This document shows positions 20,901 to 31,391 of a stretch of 40,563 nucleotides of DNA, piece by piece. Source of the stretch: Wallemia ichthyophaga EXF-994 (lineage: Eukaryota; Basidiomycota; Wallemiomycetes; Wallemiales; Wallemiaceae). Both the position numbers and the translations under genes were made by a program. The stretch is from positions 1 to 40,563 of the forward strand of contig NW_008806303.1 in NCBI RefSeq assembly GCF_000400465.1, given 5' to 3'. The notes under the pieces are model-generated. The model did no database searches. It was not told the origin of the DNA and worked only from the letters and a program-made list of their open reading frames with translations. Each line of letters opens with the position of its first letter. Position 1 is the stretch's first letter.

Positions 20901-23018
20901 AAAGCTCCACCTTTTCCTCCTCTGCTTGCTTTTCTGTCATCCGGTGTGTACTCTGAGAAAAGGTCTGCGATATATGCATCTGAGCTATTCGATAGAACTT
21001 TGGTGAGATGGTCATTAATTGGATCTTTGTTCTTCTCCAACCATGCTTCAGTATCGTATTCAACTTTACCCGCATAATGCTGCACTATGAACCCTTCGTC
21101 TCCGAATTTAGACTTGCTGAATTTCAGTTTGCTGCCGTCATCTCTATTCATGCATAGCGATGTAAGTTTTTGAGTGAATGTCTGATCGTTAGCTTTTGGC
21201 ATAATACACTCCTCATCCAAGCAGCTAAGAATACCAATTGGAGAAACACTCTCAATGAGATTGATAGTGGGCTGAAGATCCAATCCAAAATTGACAAAGT
21301 TCCATTCGATGCCCTCTCTCTGATACTCTTCCTGCTCGAGCACAAACATGTGATGATTGAAGTATTGTTGCAGACACTCATTAGTGTAGTTGATACATAG
21401 CTGCTCGAACGAGTTTTTCTTGAATATCTCAAATCCTGCTATATCAAGCACACCAATAAATGTGTTGCTTTCTGTAGCGCGGTCGAGGACTGTGTTAACT
21501 TTCTCAATCAGCTTGGAGAAATTCTTTTCGTAAATTGTTTTAGCGAGTGATGCAACTTCCGCTTTAGCTTGACTTTCAGAGCGTGATTGGATCACTGTTT
21601 CCTTGCCCGCCATCACGCGGGGGTTGATAATGGATTGCTCGAGCTCCTTAGAGGATGACAATCCTAAAACAAGGGAGAGTCGCTCAAGCGCATCCTTGTC
21701 TTCAATACGTGCCTGGCCCGATCTGTCTCCTTTGATGTCAATGTTGCCGAGGTGGAGGATCGCACCAACGACTCTGAACAGATTCAGCTGCTCCTCCTTG
21801 TCGAACCCAAGTACATCCAGTGCACCAATGAGCATGTCCCATTCTTTCTCGTCATCTATACCATCCACCTGCTTGCGCGTTTTGGAGAGGTAATTGTAGT
21901 GATTGATGTCGGCTGAAGGGATCTGCAAGGCATCGAGCAAATCTTGATCGGCACCGTTGAGGAAATGGTAAAAGACATGGAACGATCTTTCCTGATTAGA
22001 TCTTGAGCTAACTCTGGACTTTTCAAGCAAATACCAATCTATGTGTGCACCGGCTATTTGACCTTTAGTGCTGAACTCAATGCGCACAAATTTACCGAAT
22101 CTTGACGAGTTATTGTTTCTGACAGTTTGTGCATTACCAAAAGATTCAAGAATCGGGTTGGCTTGTAGGATCTGTCTTTCCAATGTGCCTAGACTTGTCA
22201 TTGAGGATGATGGCGTTATAGACTGGCCCAAGGAAGGTGAATTTGGTACAGAAACTGGAGTTGAGAATGCGGTTGGTGTTCTAGACGGTGTACGAGGCTG
22301 TGTAGATCGTGACAAAGAGTCGACGCGTCCTGCTGAGTTGCTAGCTATTGAAGCGAGGTATTGAATTACTTTTTTTGTGTTCTCAGTTTTACCAGCACCT
22401 GATTCACCACTGGAGATTTTTTGTCAGATTGCAACTCCTCTATTCAATTGAACCCACGTAATCAGAACAGATTGATTTTCGCGCTCAGCCATCATATCAT
22501 TCCAAGCTCTGTCAGTCACAGCAAAGATATGCGGCGCATTATCTTCTCTCCGTTTATTGCGATAGGCTTGTACGTGCGCGTCTGTGTATATGGGCAGGTC
22601 ACGATAAGGGTTTACCGCCACGAGGAAGAGGCCAGAGTAGGTGTAAATCAAATCAGAGCCATATCTCGATCTGAGGTTGTGTACTACGGATGCTTCATTA
22701 AGAAATGTAAGTTCGGCGATATCGCTGACTTTATCAAATCGTGGCGGATTCTGCGGTGATAGCAAGTCACTCCGCATCGTTCTCGTCTGTGAATGACGCG
22801 TGAGTAGTGTAGATGAGATTAACCAAGAAATTAATCACCTCGCTGTTGCATACGACGTCCCACTCTTCGCCATTCTCCTTGGCTACCCAGCCAGAGAGAT
22901 AGCCCTCCTTGTGATCTGGCACCCACACGCGTTTCTTCTCTGCGAACTCAGCATTGGCGGCTGCATCTGCCAGGCTTATCTCTCTGTTAAACTTGGGCTT
23001 GAGTGGAGACCTCTGCAT
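17970..23018 (-). CDS. MYO1: type II (conventional) myosin heavy chain, intact copy
   Basis: Cytokinetic-ring motor. Exons on the minus strand: 23018-22839, 22786-22458, 22409-20276, 20225-18912 and 18863-17970, totalling 4,851 nt (1,616 residues). An SH3-like N-domain (KRVWVPDHKEGYLSGWV) is followed by the motor. The P-loop GESGAGKT (residues ~171-178) is split by an intron just before it. Switch I lies in NNNSSRFGKFV and switch II in DIAGFEIF; HFVRCILPN is also present. The neck reads FTSIQASSRGFITRR, with the WAWWRVFNKVRPLL segment typical of class II fungal myosins. The tail is a coiled coil containing five 24-residue tandem repeats and ends with a Pro/Ser-rich segment. Residues up to the second repeat lie inside a 4,895-bp duplicated unit; the rest of the tail (19,432 down to 17,970) is single copy. 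Confidence 0.93.
19182..19541 (-). repeat. five 72-bp tandem repeats coding 24-residue coiled-coil units in the myosin tail
   Basis: Five consecutive 24-codon units follow the pattern RA-(L/V)-x-AE-x-Y...NYERL(K/Q)QDYDE. Units 2 and 4 are nearly identical over RAVEAETYKVNYERLQQ, and units 3 and 5 are closely alike, suggesting a 144-bp higher-order period. Twenty-four is not a multiple of the heptad, so each unit shifts the a/d register. The left breakpoint of the 4.9-kb duplication (19,432/19,433) falls inside the second unit. Confidence 0.9.
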
Positions 23019-24327
23019 TTCGTTTCTTCCGTTTTTGTTGGTTTTAAGCAAGGGGTGGACGCGAGATAGGATAACGCAGACGCGTGTTATTACAAAATCC
23101 GGAATTTATAAATTTTAGATTTATTTTTCATTTACAAGTAAAAGAAACATGCGCGTGAGCGTGTATATCTGTGCTTACTGCGATATCTCATTGTTAGTTC
23201 GGTCTACGTTGGTGCGCAGCGCGTAGTCGCCATCGTTGGTGAGGTATCTAACCCAAGGCAGAGCTTGGTAGCCGCTCTTTTCAACAATCTTCAAATAGCG
23301 CACTTGTATGCCAGAGACCTATAGATACATTAGGCATTTGAGATGAGTGATATCACAACCAACTTACAGTGAAATATGGAATTTCGAATTTAACCAAGAT
23401 TGGACGTTTGGATTGTATATCATCTCCTTTCACACTAGGCAGCCCAAACTCGGCTCGAAGCAAGAACTCTTTTCCACCAGCCAGCTGCTTTATTTTCCAG
23501 ATGAAACAACTCTGATCAGGCGCATAGCTGACTGATCCAGTCGCACTTCTAAATTTAGGGGTATCAGCGTCATCTGGAACTGGAATAAGTATTTCAACGT
23601 TGTTTGCAGATGATCTCTTTTTGAAGTTTGCTTTTACTTTGACAGTGTATTCGACACGTGAGCCTGAATGATATTCGATACTTGCTTCAGCCCAGACAAG
23701 GGGTTTTACTGAAGTTGACAACCGATAGCTCATCAGCTCGAATTCACCGTCGGGTGGAATGAAAGAGATGGTTCTATCATTTTCAAACCTCGACAACCTC
23801 ACGCACTGATGAAATTTGACATCCTCCATTTCAATACTCTTCCCTCTGTTTGTCCTGCCAGTAGTTTCGAACATGACTTTGTCGTTCAAACCGAGCCTCA
23901 ACTCAGGCATTCCAGTGAGGAAGCATTTCATTTTGACGGCACCAAGAATCTCACTTCTAATGACGTTACCAGAAGCGTTAACGAGCATATTTACAGACTC
24001 GACGACATCTAAGAAGACTTCGTTCTTGCGATAACGGATACCCTCACTACGCCAACTGACAGCGTTTGTGACAGCCATTGGAGGTCTAGCTTGAGATTCG
24101 AGCTTATAAGATTCCTGAGTAATGTACTCCTGTAGAATCTTTGATTCAGTTGTCTGTGGATGACCATAGTCCATCATTTCATCGAAAAGTTCATAAATAA
24201 TAACGAAATTGTCTCTAATGGATTCCTCTTCAAGTTCCTTGAAATATTCAGTAAAAACAGAAGCAAGTTTATGCAAGAAAAGGATAATTTCAGCTGCGTT
24301 TGAGTTGTTTTTAGAGAGAGCGAGTAT
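19433..24327. repeat. tandem duplication, copy 1 (4,895 bp)
   Basis: Each base here reappears 4,895 positions later. I compared the boundaries and many internal lines, including introns and spacers, and found no difference; all long translations match too. The unit carries the myosin gene from its start to the second tail repeat, plus APM1 from codon 67 to its end. The left edge is shared only from TCGTAGTTG (19,432) onward; a single T is shared at the junction, so microhomology is about 1 bp. Confidence 0.97.
23175..24327 (-). pseudogene. APM1 copy lacking its first 66 codons
   Basis: Duplicated part of the AP-1 mu gene: exon 1 remainder 24327-23368 and exon 2 23318-23175, with the same 49-nt intron as the intact gene. 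It starts at the codon for I67, so the beginning of the N-terminal longin-like domain and the native promoter are missing. The rest, including the mu-homology domain (MAVTNAVSWRSEG, DVKFHQCVRLSRFEND, KFEIPYFTVS, YQALPWVRYL), is unchanged. The upstream flank is myosin tail sequence in another frame. An ATG at 24378 in that flank is in frame with this copy and would give a 384-residue chimera with 18 novel N-terminal residues before codon 67. It is probably a duplication by-product. Confidence 0.88.
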
Positions 24328-27300
24328 CGTAGTTGACTTTGTAAGTTTCTGCTTCGACTGCTCTCTGAACCTCTTCATCGTAGTCCTGTTTCAATCTTTT
24401 GTAGTTGTCTTCGTAAGACTCTGCATCGAGCGCTCTCTTCTTGAGTGATTCAATTTCACTCCTTGAGGTTTCAGCATCTTCTATAGATTGAGTTAGTTGC
24501 TCGCGCATTTCCTCCAATTCGTCGTCTCTTGTACTCTTAGAATGCTTAAATTGCAGCACAACATCAGCCAACTCGCTTTCCACCTCCTGGCATCTCAAGG
24601 AGATATCGTCAAATCTTGTACTCTTCTCCTCGAATTCCTGCAGCTGATGGAGTGTTTCGGTGAGCTTACTGCGAAGTGCCTGCAACTCCCGTCCAAATTT
24701 GTCGCGCTCAGAGGATGTTACTGCAAGTCTGTGCTCATAATCATTGGCTAGTTCCTTCATTTTACTATTGTCAGCCACTGTACTTTCCAAGCGCAAGATT
24801 TCGGTACTGGCAATATCAAAGTCGCTTCTTAGATCCTGGTGTCGAGATTCCGCCTCTTTCATTCCATTCAATGCCTTTTCGAGTTGGTTTTCTAGATCTT
24901 TGATGAAAGCACGGTGGTTGTCTATCTCTTCGCTCATCTCAACTTCGCGCGTCTGGAATCTTTCTATGAGGTGCGAGTTTTGCAGTGATTGATCCCGTTC
25001 GGTTTCTAAGGCTGTTTGTGTACTCATAAGCAGCTTTTGTATGCGCCTCTGTTCAGAGTTATTCGCTTGCTGGTCTTTTACTATAAATTCAAGCCTCCTC
25101 TGCATGGATTGTAATTGATCCTGTCGAGCGTCAGTTATTGAGTATACTAAGTACTAATTATTATACTTACTTCCCGCTTCCTGATCTCCTCTTCGGATCT
25201 CGTAGCAGTTAGGAGTGGTCTGACCTTATTAAAAACTCTCCACCATGCCCATTGCGATAGGTTGTTAGATAACTCAGCGTTCCTATTGATAATTAGAGCA
25301 GCGTTGGCCTTATTTCTCAGCTTGTGTATAATCCTCCTCGTAATGAATCCTCTAGAAGATGCTTGAATGGACGTGAACAAGTCGTAGAGAATGTTGTCCC
25401 TTCTCTCTTCCATTTCGGCGAGCACACCTGACTTGAAGAAGATCTTGCTATTACCGATTCTGTATAGCTCTGAGTCCAGCTCCAAACTCTCGAGCATGCG
25501 CTGGCACACTTTCCTAGCATCCATATAGTGTACTGAGAGAACATTTGGAGTGAGGACACCATACCTGGATCTGAACTCTGAGAACGGCAGTCTGTTTGGA
25601 TAACCCAGTCTAGCAATTCTGATACCCTCCAGTACACCATTGCAGCGCAGCTGATCGAGTACAAGATTTACCTCAATTCTTCCCGGCTTCTTTATTGAGT
25701 TGGGTAGAATACATCTGACGAAATGTGGTTCCGTAGAGTTGAGTTGCCTCATCAACGCATTTAGCTGCTCTTTATGTCTTTGTGCGACAGTTCTGAAAGC
25801 TCCACCTTTTCCTCCTCTGCTTGCTTTTCTGTCATCCGGTGTGTACTCTGAGAAAAGGTCTGCGATATATGCATCTGAGCTATTCGATAGAACTTTGGTG
25901 AGATGGTCATTAATTGGATCTTTGTTCTTCTCCAACCATGCTTCAGTATCGTATTCAACTTTACCCGCATAATGCTGCACTATGAACCCTTCGTCTCCGA
26001 ATTTAGACTTGCTGAATTTCAGTTTGCTGCCGTCATCTCTATTCATGCATAGCGATGTAAGTTTTTGAGTGAATGTCTGATCGTTAGCTTTTGGCATAAT
26101 ACACTCCTCATCCAAGCAGCTAAGAATACCAATTGGAGAAACACTCTCAATGAGATTGATAGTGGGCTGAAGATCCAATCCAAAATTGACAAAGTTCCAT
26201 TCGATGCCCTCTCTCTGATACTCTTCCTGCTCGAGCACAAACATGTGATGATTGAAGTATTGTTGCAGACACTCATTAGTGTAGTTGATACATAGCTGCT
26301 CGAACGAGTTTTTCTTGAATATCTCAAATCCTGCTATATCAAGCACACCAATAAATGTGTTGCTTTCTGTAGCGCGGTCGAGGACTGTGTTAACTTTCTC
26401 AATCAGCTTGGAGAAATTCTTTTCGTAAATTGTTTTAGCGAGTGATGCAACTTCCGCTTTAGCTTGACTTTCAGAGCGTGATTGGATCACTGTTTCCTTG
26501 CCCGCCATCACGCGGGGGTTGATAATGGATTGCTCGAGCTCCTTAGAGGATGACAATCCTAAAACAAGGGAGAGTCGCTCAAGCGCATCCTTGTCTTCAA
26601 TACGTGCCTGGCCCGATCTGTCTCCTTTGATGTCAATGTTGCCGAGGTGGAGGATCGCACCAACGACTCTGAACAGATTCAGCTGCTCCTCCTTGTCGAA
26701 CCCAAGTACATCCAGTGCACCAATGAGCATGTCCCATTCTTTCTCGTCATCTATACCATCCACCTGCTTGCGCGTTTTGGAGAGGTAATTGTAGTGATTG
26801 ATGTCGGCTGAAGGGATCTGCAAGGCATCGAGCAAATCTTGATCGGCACCGTTGAGGAAATGGTAAAAGACATGGAACGATCTTTCCTGATTAGATCTTG
26901 AGCTAACTCTGGACTTTTCAAGCAAATACCAATCTATGTGTGCACCGGCTATTTGACCTTTAGTGCTGAACTCAATGCGCACAAATTTACCGAATCTTGA
27001 CGAGTTATTGTTTCTGACAGTTTGTGCATTACCAAAAGATTCAAGAATCGGGTTGGCTTGTAGGATCTGTCTTTCCAATGTGCCTAGACTTGTCATTGAG
27101 GATGATGGCGTTATAGACTGGCCCAAGGAAGGTGAATTTGGTACAGAAACTGGAGTTGAGAATGCGGTTGGTGTTCTAGACGGTGTACGAGGCTGTGTAG
27201 ATCGTGACAAAGAGTCGACGCGTCCTGCTGAGTTGCTAGCTATTGAAGCGAGGTATTGAATTACTTTTTTTGTGTTCTCAGTTTTACCAGCACCTGATTC

Positions 27301-27913
27301 ACCACTGGAGATTTTTTGTCAGATTGCAACTCCTCTATTCAATTGAACCCACGTAATCAGAACAGATTGATTTTCGCGCTCAGCCATCATATCATTCCAA
27401 GCTCTGTCAGTCACAGCAAAGATATGCGGCGCATTATCTTCTCTCCGTTTATTGCGATAGGCTTGTACGTGCGCGTCTGTGTATATGGGCAGGTCACGAT
27501 AAGGGTTTACCGCCACGAGGAAGAGGCCAGAGTAGGTGTAAATCAAATCAGAGCCATATCTCGATCTGAGGTTGTGTACTACGGATGCTTCATTAAGAAA
27601 TGTAAGTTCGGCGATATCGCTGACTTTATCAAATCGTGGCGGATTCTGCGGTGATAGCAAGTCACTCCGCATCGTTCTCGTCTGTGAATGACGCGTGAGT
27701 AGTGTAGATGAGATTAACCAAGAAATTAATCACCTCGCTGTTGCATACGACGTCCCACTCTTCGCCATTCTCCTTGGCTACCCAGCCAGAGAGATAGCCC
27801 TCCTTGTGATCTGGCACCCACACGCGTTTCTTCTCTGCGAACTCAGCATTGGCGGCTGCATCTGCCAGGCTTATCTCTCTGTTAAACTTGGGCTTGAGTG
27901 GAGACCTCTGCAT
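24311..27913 (-). pseudogene. truncated myosin heavy chain copy (motor plus short coiled coil)
   Basis: Second myosin copy with intact promoter-side sequence and exons 27913-27734, 27681-27353, 27304-25171 and 25120 to the junction. After the second 24-residue tail repeat the frame crosses into APM1 sequence out of frame, adds a few residues (DTRSL) and stops at 24313-24311. The predicted protein has about 1,150 residues: full motor and neck but only ~270 residues of coiled coil. Since the stop lies in the last available exon, the message might escape decay and a headed, tail-less myosin could be made. It is classed as a pseudogene because the family needs its tail for filament assembly. The intact gene is the downstream copy at 17970-23018. 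Confidence 0.85.
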
Positions 27914-29222
27914 TTCGTTTCTTCCGTTTTTGTTGGTTTTAAGCAAGGGGTGGACGCGAGATAGGATAACGCAGACGCGTGTTATTACAAAATCCGGAAT
28001 TTATAAATTTTAGATTTATTTTTCATTTACAAGTAAAAGAAACATGCGCGTGAGCGTGTATATCTGTGCTTACTGCGATATCTCATTGTTAGTTCGGTCT
28101 ACGTTGGTGCGCAGCGCGTAGTCGCCATCGTTGGTGAGGTATCTAACCCAAGGCAGAGCTTGGTAGCCGCTCTTTTCAACAATCTTCAAATAGCGCACTT
28201 GTATGCCAGAGACCTATAGATACATTAGGCATTTGAGATGAGTGATATCACAACCAACTTACAGTGAAATATGGAATTTCGAATTTAACCAAGATTGGAC
28301 GTTTGGATTGTATATCATCTCCTTTCACACTAGGCAGCCCAAACTCGGCTCGAAGCAAGAACTCTTTTCCACCAGCCAGCTGCTTTATTTTCCAGATGAA
28401 ACAACTCTGATCAGGCGCATAGCTGACTGATCCAGTCGCACTTCTAAATTTAGGGGTATCAGCGTCATCTGGAACTGGAATAAGTATTTCAACGTTGTTT
28501 GCAGATGATCTCTTTTTGAAGTTTGCTTTTACTTTGACAGTGTATTCGACACGTGAGCCTGAATGATATTCGATACTTGCTTCAGCCCAGACAAGGGGTT
28601 TTACTGAAGTTGACAACCGATAGCTCATCAGCTCGAATTCACCGTCGGGTGGAATGAAAGAGATGGTTCTATCATTTTCAAACCTCGACAACCTCACGCA
28701 CTGATGAAATTTGACATCCTCCATTTCAATACTCTTCCCTCTGTTTGTCCTGCCAGTAGTTTCGAACATGACTTTGTCGTTCAAACCGAGCCTCAACTCA
28801 GGCATTCCAGTGAGGAAGCATTTCATTTTGACGGCACCAAGAATCTCACTTCTAATGACGTTACCAGAAGCGTTAACGAGCATATTTACAGACTCGACGA
28901 CATCTAAGAAGACTTCGTTCTTGCGATAACGGATACCCTCACTACGCCAACTGACAGCGTTTGTGACAGCCATTGGAGGTCTAGCTTGAGATTCGAGCTT
29001 ATAAGATTCCTGAGTAATGTACTCCTGTAGAATCTTTGATTCAGTTGTCTGTGGATGACCATAGTCCATCATTTCATCGAAAAGTTCATAAATAATAACG
29101 AAATTGTCTCTAATGGATTCCTCTTCAAGTTCCTTGAAATATTCAGTAAAAACAGAAGCAAGTTTATGCAAGAAAAGGATAATTTCAGCTGCGTTTGAGT
29201 TGTTTTTAGAGAGAGCGAGTAT
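24328..29222. repeat. tandem duplication, copy 2 (4,895 bp)
   Basis: Second direct copy of the unit. It ends at 29,222 inside APM1 (codon 67), after which the unique 5' part of APM1 follows. The junction between copies at 24,327/24,328 joins APM1 sequence to the myosin tail repeat. Identity over introns and intergenic DNA means the event is very recent, the copies are homogenised, or the assembly duplicated the stretch. Confidence 0.97.
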
Positions 29223-29420
29223 GTAGAGGTTTGAGTACCTGATGTGCATGTAATTGACACCATCCTTTGTAAAGCAAGGAGTTACAGTTTGTAGATCTTC
29301 TTCCATATCCAAGACTATTGGCATGAATCTATCGACGGTGGACGCGGGAATATCATCCTTATAAGACCTCTGTATTAGAGACTTCCCTTTCAAATCTAAT
29401 ATCGCGATTAATGAGGCCAT
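28070..29420 (-). CDS. APM1: AP-1 clathrin adaptor complex mu subunit, intact copy
   Basis: Medium chain of the AP-1 adaptor, binding YxxPhi sorting signals at trans-Golgi and endosomes. Exons 29420-28263 and 28213-28070 (intron 49 nt) give 433 residues, the usual mu1 length. The N-terminal longin-like domain starts MASLIAILDLKGK. The diagnostic ELEEESIRDNFVIIYEL, YITQESYKLE and NAVSWRSEGIRYRKNEVFLD blocks follow. The mu-homology domain contains GMPELRLGLND, DVKFHQCVRLSRFENDRTIS, IPPDGEFELMSYRL and YQALPWVRYLTNDGDY. Codons 67 to the end lie in duplication copy 2; codons 1-66 are unique. It is divergent from RPB7 with only 33 bp between start codons. Confidence 0.96.
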
Positions 29421-29453
29421 TGGTGGTTGTTGAGGTACAACGAGGTTATTTAC
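29421..29453. promoter_or_regulatory. 33-bp spacer between divergent APM1 and RPB7 start codons
   Basis: Two essential-type genes start 33 bp apart on opposite strands. Each 5' UTR and core promoter must therefore overlap the neighbouring gene's first exon or intron. RPB7 has a 12-nt first coding exon and an intron immediately after, which may give room for APM1 control signals. Confidence 0.5.
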
Positions 29454-30115
29454 ATGTTTTTCGTTGTGAGTTGGATAAGGGATTTGATGTATAGCCAGGC
29501 TTAGGTTAAATAGAAACACGACCTTACGCACAGGCTGCACCTTCATCCCAGTTACTTTGGACCGCAGACGATGGATTATATCAATAGTAAGCTGTTCGCA
29601 GACGTGGAGGGAACGTGCACAGGTAGATATGGGTATATAATCGCTGTATTGTCGATATCGGATCCAGGATCGGGGACAGTTATACCAGGTGTTGGTACAG
29701 CAGAGTTCGTGGTGAAATACACAGCCATCGTGTATAAGCCATTTAAAGGGGAAGTAGTGGATGGGAAGGTGGCAAATGTCAATAAGATGGGATTCTTTGC
29801 AGACGTCGGACCACTTCAAGTATTCGTTTCTAGTCACGTAGGTTGGATTCCAAGGTACAAGAATTAGGCTAACGAAACACCCAGTTGATCCCTCAAGATA
29901 TAAAATTCGATCCCAGTGCGACTCCACCTTGCTTTAGCTCAGAAGATCAAGTTATTGAGAGGGGTTCTAAAGTCAGGCTTAAGGTTGTTGGTACGCGTGT
30001 GGATGCAACAGAAATTGTGAGTACAAGTGAGTGGAATACAATGGGGTTATTCTAACATCTATATAAGTTTGCAATTGGTACTATAAAAGAGGATTATTTG
30101 GGTGTACTTGATTAG
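29454..30115 (+). CDS. RPB7: RNA polymerase II subunit Rpb7
   Basis: Stalk subunit of RNA polymerase II that pairs with Rpb4. Exons: 29454-29465, 29514-29837, 29885-30016 and 30068-30115 (516 nt), giving 171 residues, the same length as yeast Rpb7. The first exon holds only MFFV; splicing a 48-nt intron gives [20 protein letters not shown]. Diagnostic blocks are [16 protein letters not shown], the RNP/Tip segment [36 protein letters not shown] of the S1-like domain, and the C-terminus [21 protein letters not shown]. The stop is 48 bp from the convergent DPH3 stop. Identification is certain. Confidence 0.97.
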
Positions 30116-30163
30116 ATGTACATCACTCAAAATCAAGCTATATGCGTGTATTAGCCTATGTAT

Positions 30164-30364
30164 TTACTTAAATCCCAGTAAACCCACGGGATCATATATT
30201 ATTCTAATTATCAGACTACAGCTTGGACAGCGTGCAATGTCTTCACCCTCTTTAAGCTGATCCTCTGTGATTTCAAACCTATCGCCACACGGACATGGGT
30301 AATGGTATACCTGCTTATCCTCATCGAAGCTACAGTCTTCTATTTCTATTTCATCGTAGTACAT
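30164..30364 (-). CDS. DPH3: diphthamide biosynthesis protein 3 (Kti11), CSL-type zinc finger
   Basis: Small electron donor for Dph1-Dph2 in diphthamide synthesis on eEF2 and for tRNA wobble modification by Elongator. The single exon of 66 residues begins [16 protein letters not shown]. The four zinc/iron ligands are in YPCPCGDRF and ARCPSCSL, at the family spacing. The protein is shorter than yeast Kti11 (82 residues) because it lacks the C-terminal tail. It lies head to head with the Utp12-domain gene (51 bp between starts) and tail to tail with RPB7. Confidence 0.95.
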   Translation of the reverse strand: MYYDEIEIEDCSFDEDKQVYHYPCPCGDRFEITEDQLKEGEDIARCPSCSLIIRIIYDPVGLLGFK

Positions 30365-30415
30365 GATCGTTGTCCTGTAACTTGTAAATTTGCAGCTTCC
30401 ATAACGACGTCCATC

Positions 30416-31374
30416 ATGAGCTCCCCGATAAAAAAGAAATCAAAGCCTTCTCAACAGCCTGTATCTCATACGTCTATTTTCAAATCTCAAAATAGCCAAG
30501 CAGACAATGAGCACGCTCAGCTACCAACGGATAATCTCGCTGAGTTATCTCTTGGCCAGAGGTTGAAGGCATCTGCAAACAAAGCAGGTGATGACCAAGC
30601 TGATAATGAGGCTATAGATGCCCCAACTATCCCTGCTCAATCTTTGGCTACTCTTCTCACTCAATCTCTCAATTCGAATGATAAAAATCTCCTTGAAAGC
30701 TGCTTGAGTCAGACAGATTTGAATATTATTAGAAATTCCGTTAATAGACTACCTTCACAACTCGCTATTCCTCTCCTTCATCAGTGTACAACTAGACTCG
30801 CTAAACCTGGTAGAGCAGGTCCAAAGCGCGCCAAATCTTTATTAGAATGGTCAAAAGCAGTTTTGACTATACACACTGCCTATTTGTTGTCAGTACCTCA
30901 AATTACTCAAAAATTACTTGGTTTGCATTCTGCTCTGAGTCAGCGTATAAACTCACACGAGCAACTCATGTCCCTTTCCGGTAGACTTGACGTTGTACTC
31001 TCTCAAATCGCTTTACAAAGATCTATTCAACAAGAGAGGCGATCAGCTGAGCAAGGCAATCAAAAATCAAACAATGCCGTCACCTACGTCGAAGGCGATT
31101 CAGATGAGGAAGATAACATTGAGTATGATAACGATGATGGTCAGGGTATTGAGGATGTTGAACTCGGTAACGGTGAGAATGATAGCGACCAAGATAGTGA
31201 GGAAGATGATGAGGGACTTGTGAGTGTGATCTTTCTTATCATTCATATCACTCATACTAACACCCTAAAAAGGACAATAGTTCAGATGGTGATGACAGCG
31301 ATAGAAATGCAATGGTGGAAGATGAGGCTATCGAAGATGACGATGATTCGGATGATGATGAAGAGGATAATTGA
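30416..31374 (+). CDS. small-subunit processome protein with Utp12 domain, no WD40 part
   Basis: Probable nucleolar rRNA-processing protein. Exons 30416-31219 and 31273-31374 (intron 53 nt with branch CTAAC) give 301 residues. Residues ~85-200 match the Utp12/WDR43 C-terminal domain: [56 protein letters not shown] and [14 protein letters not shown]. The N-terminus is Lys/Ser-rich ([13 protein letters not shown]). The C-terminus is a long acidic Asp/Glu/Ser tract continuing into exon 2. Family members Utp5/WDR43 have a WD40 propeller before this domain. Here none is present, and the DPH3 start 51 bp upstream leaves no room for one. It could be a Utp5 orthologue that lost its propeller, or a separate short family. 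Confidence 0.8.
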
Positions 31375-31391
31375 TTTTAGATGCACTTTAT

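Noticed and set aside
22424-22777. Separate genes suggested by isolated frames in the myosin 5' region (and at +4,895)
   Set aside because: They are exon 2 of the myosin; splicing at 22458/22409 restores the P-loop region.
18888-29263. CRISPR-like or satellite array interpretation of the repeats
   Set aside because: The large repeat is a two-copy gene-bearing duplication and the small one is coding coiled-coil repeats; no spacer-repeat alternation exists.
29571-29867. RPB7 starting at the internal ATG of [14 protein letters not shown]
   Set aside because: This would drop the conserved N-terminus; a 12-nt first exon at 29454 plus a 48-nt intron gives the full 171 residues.
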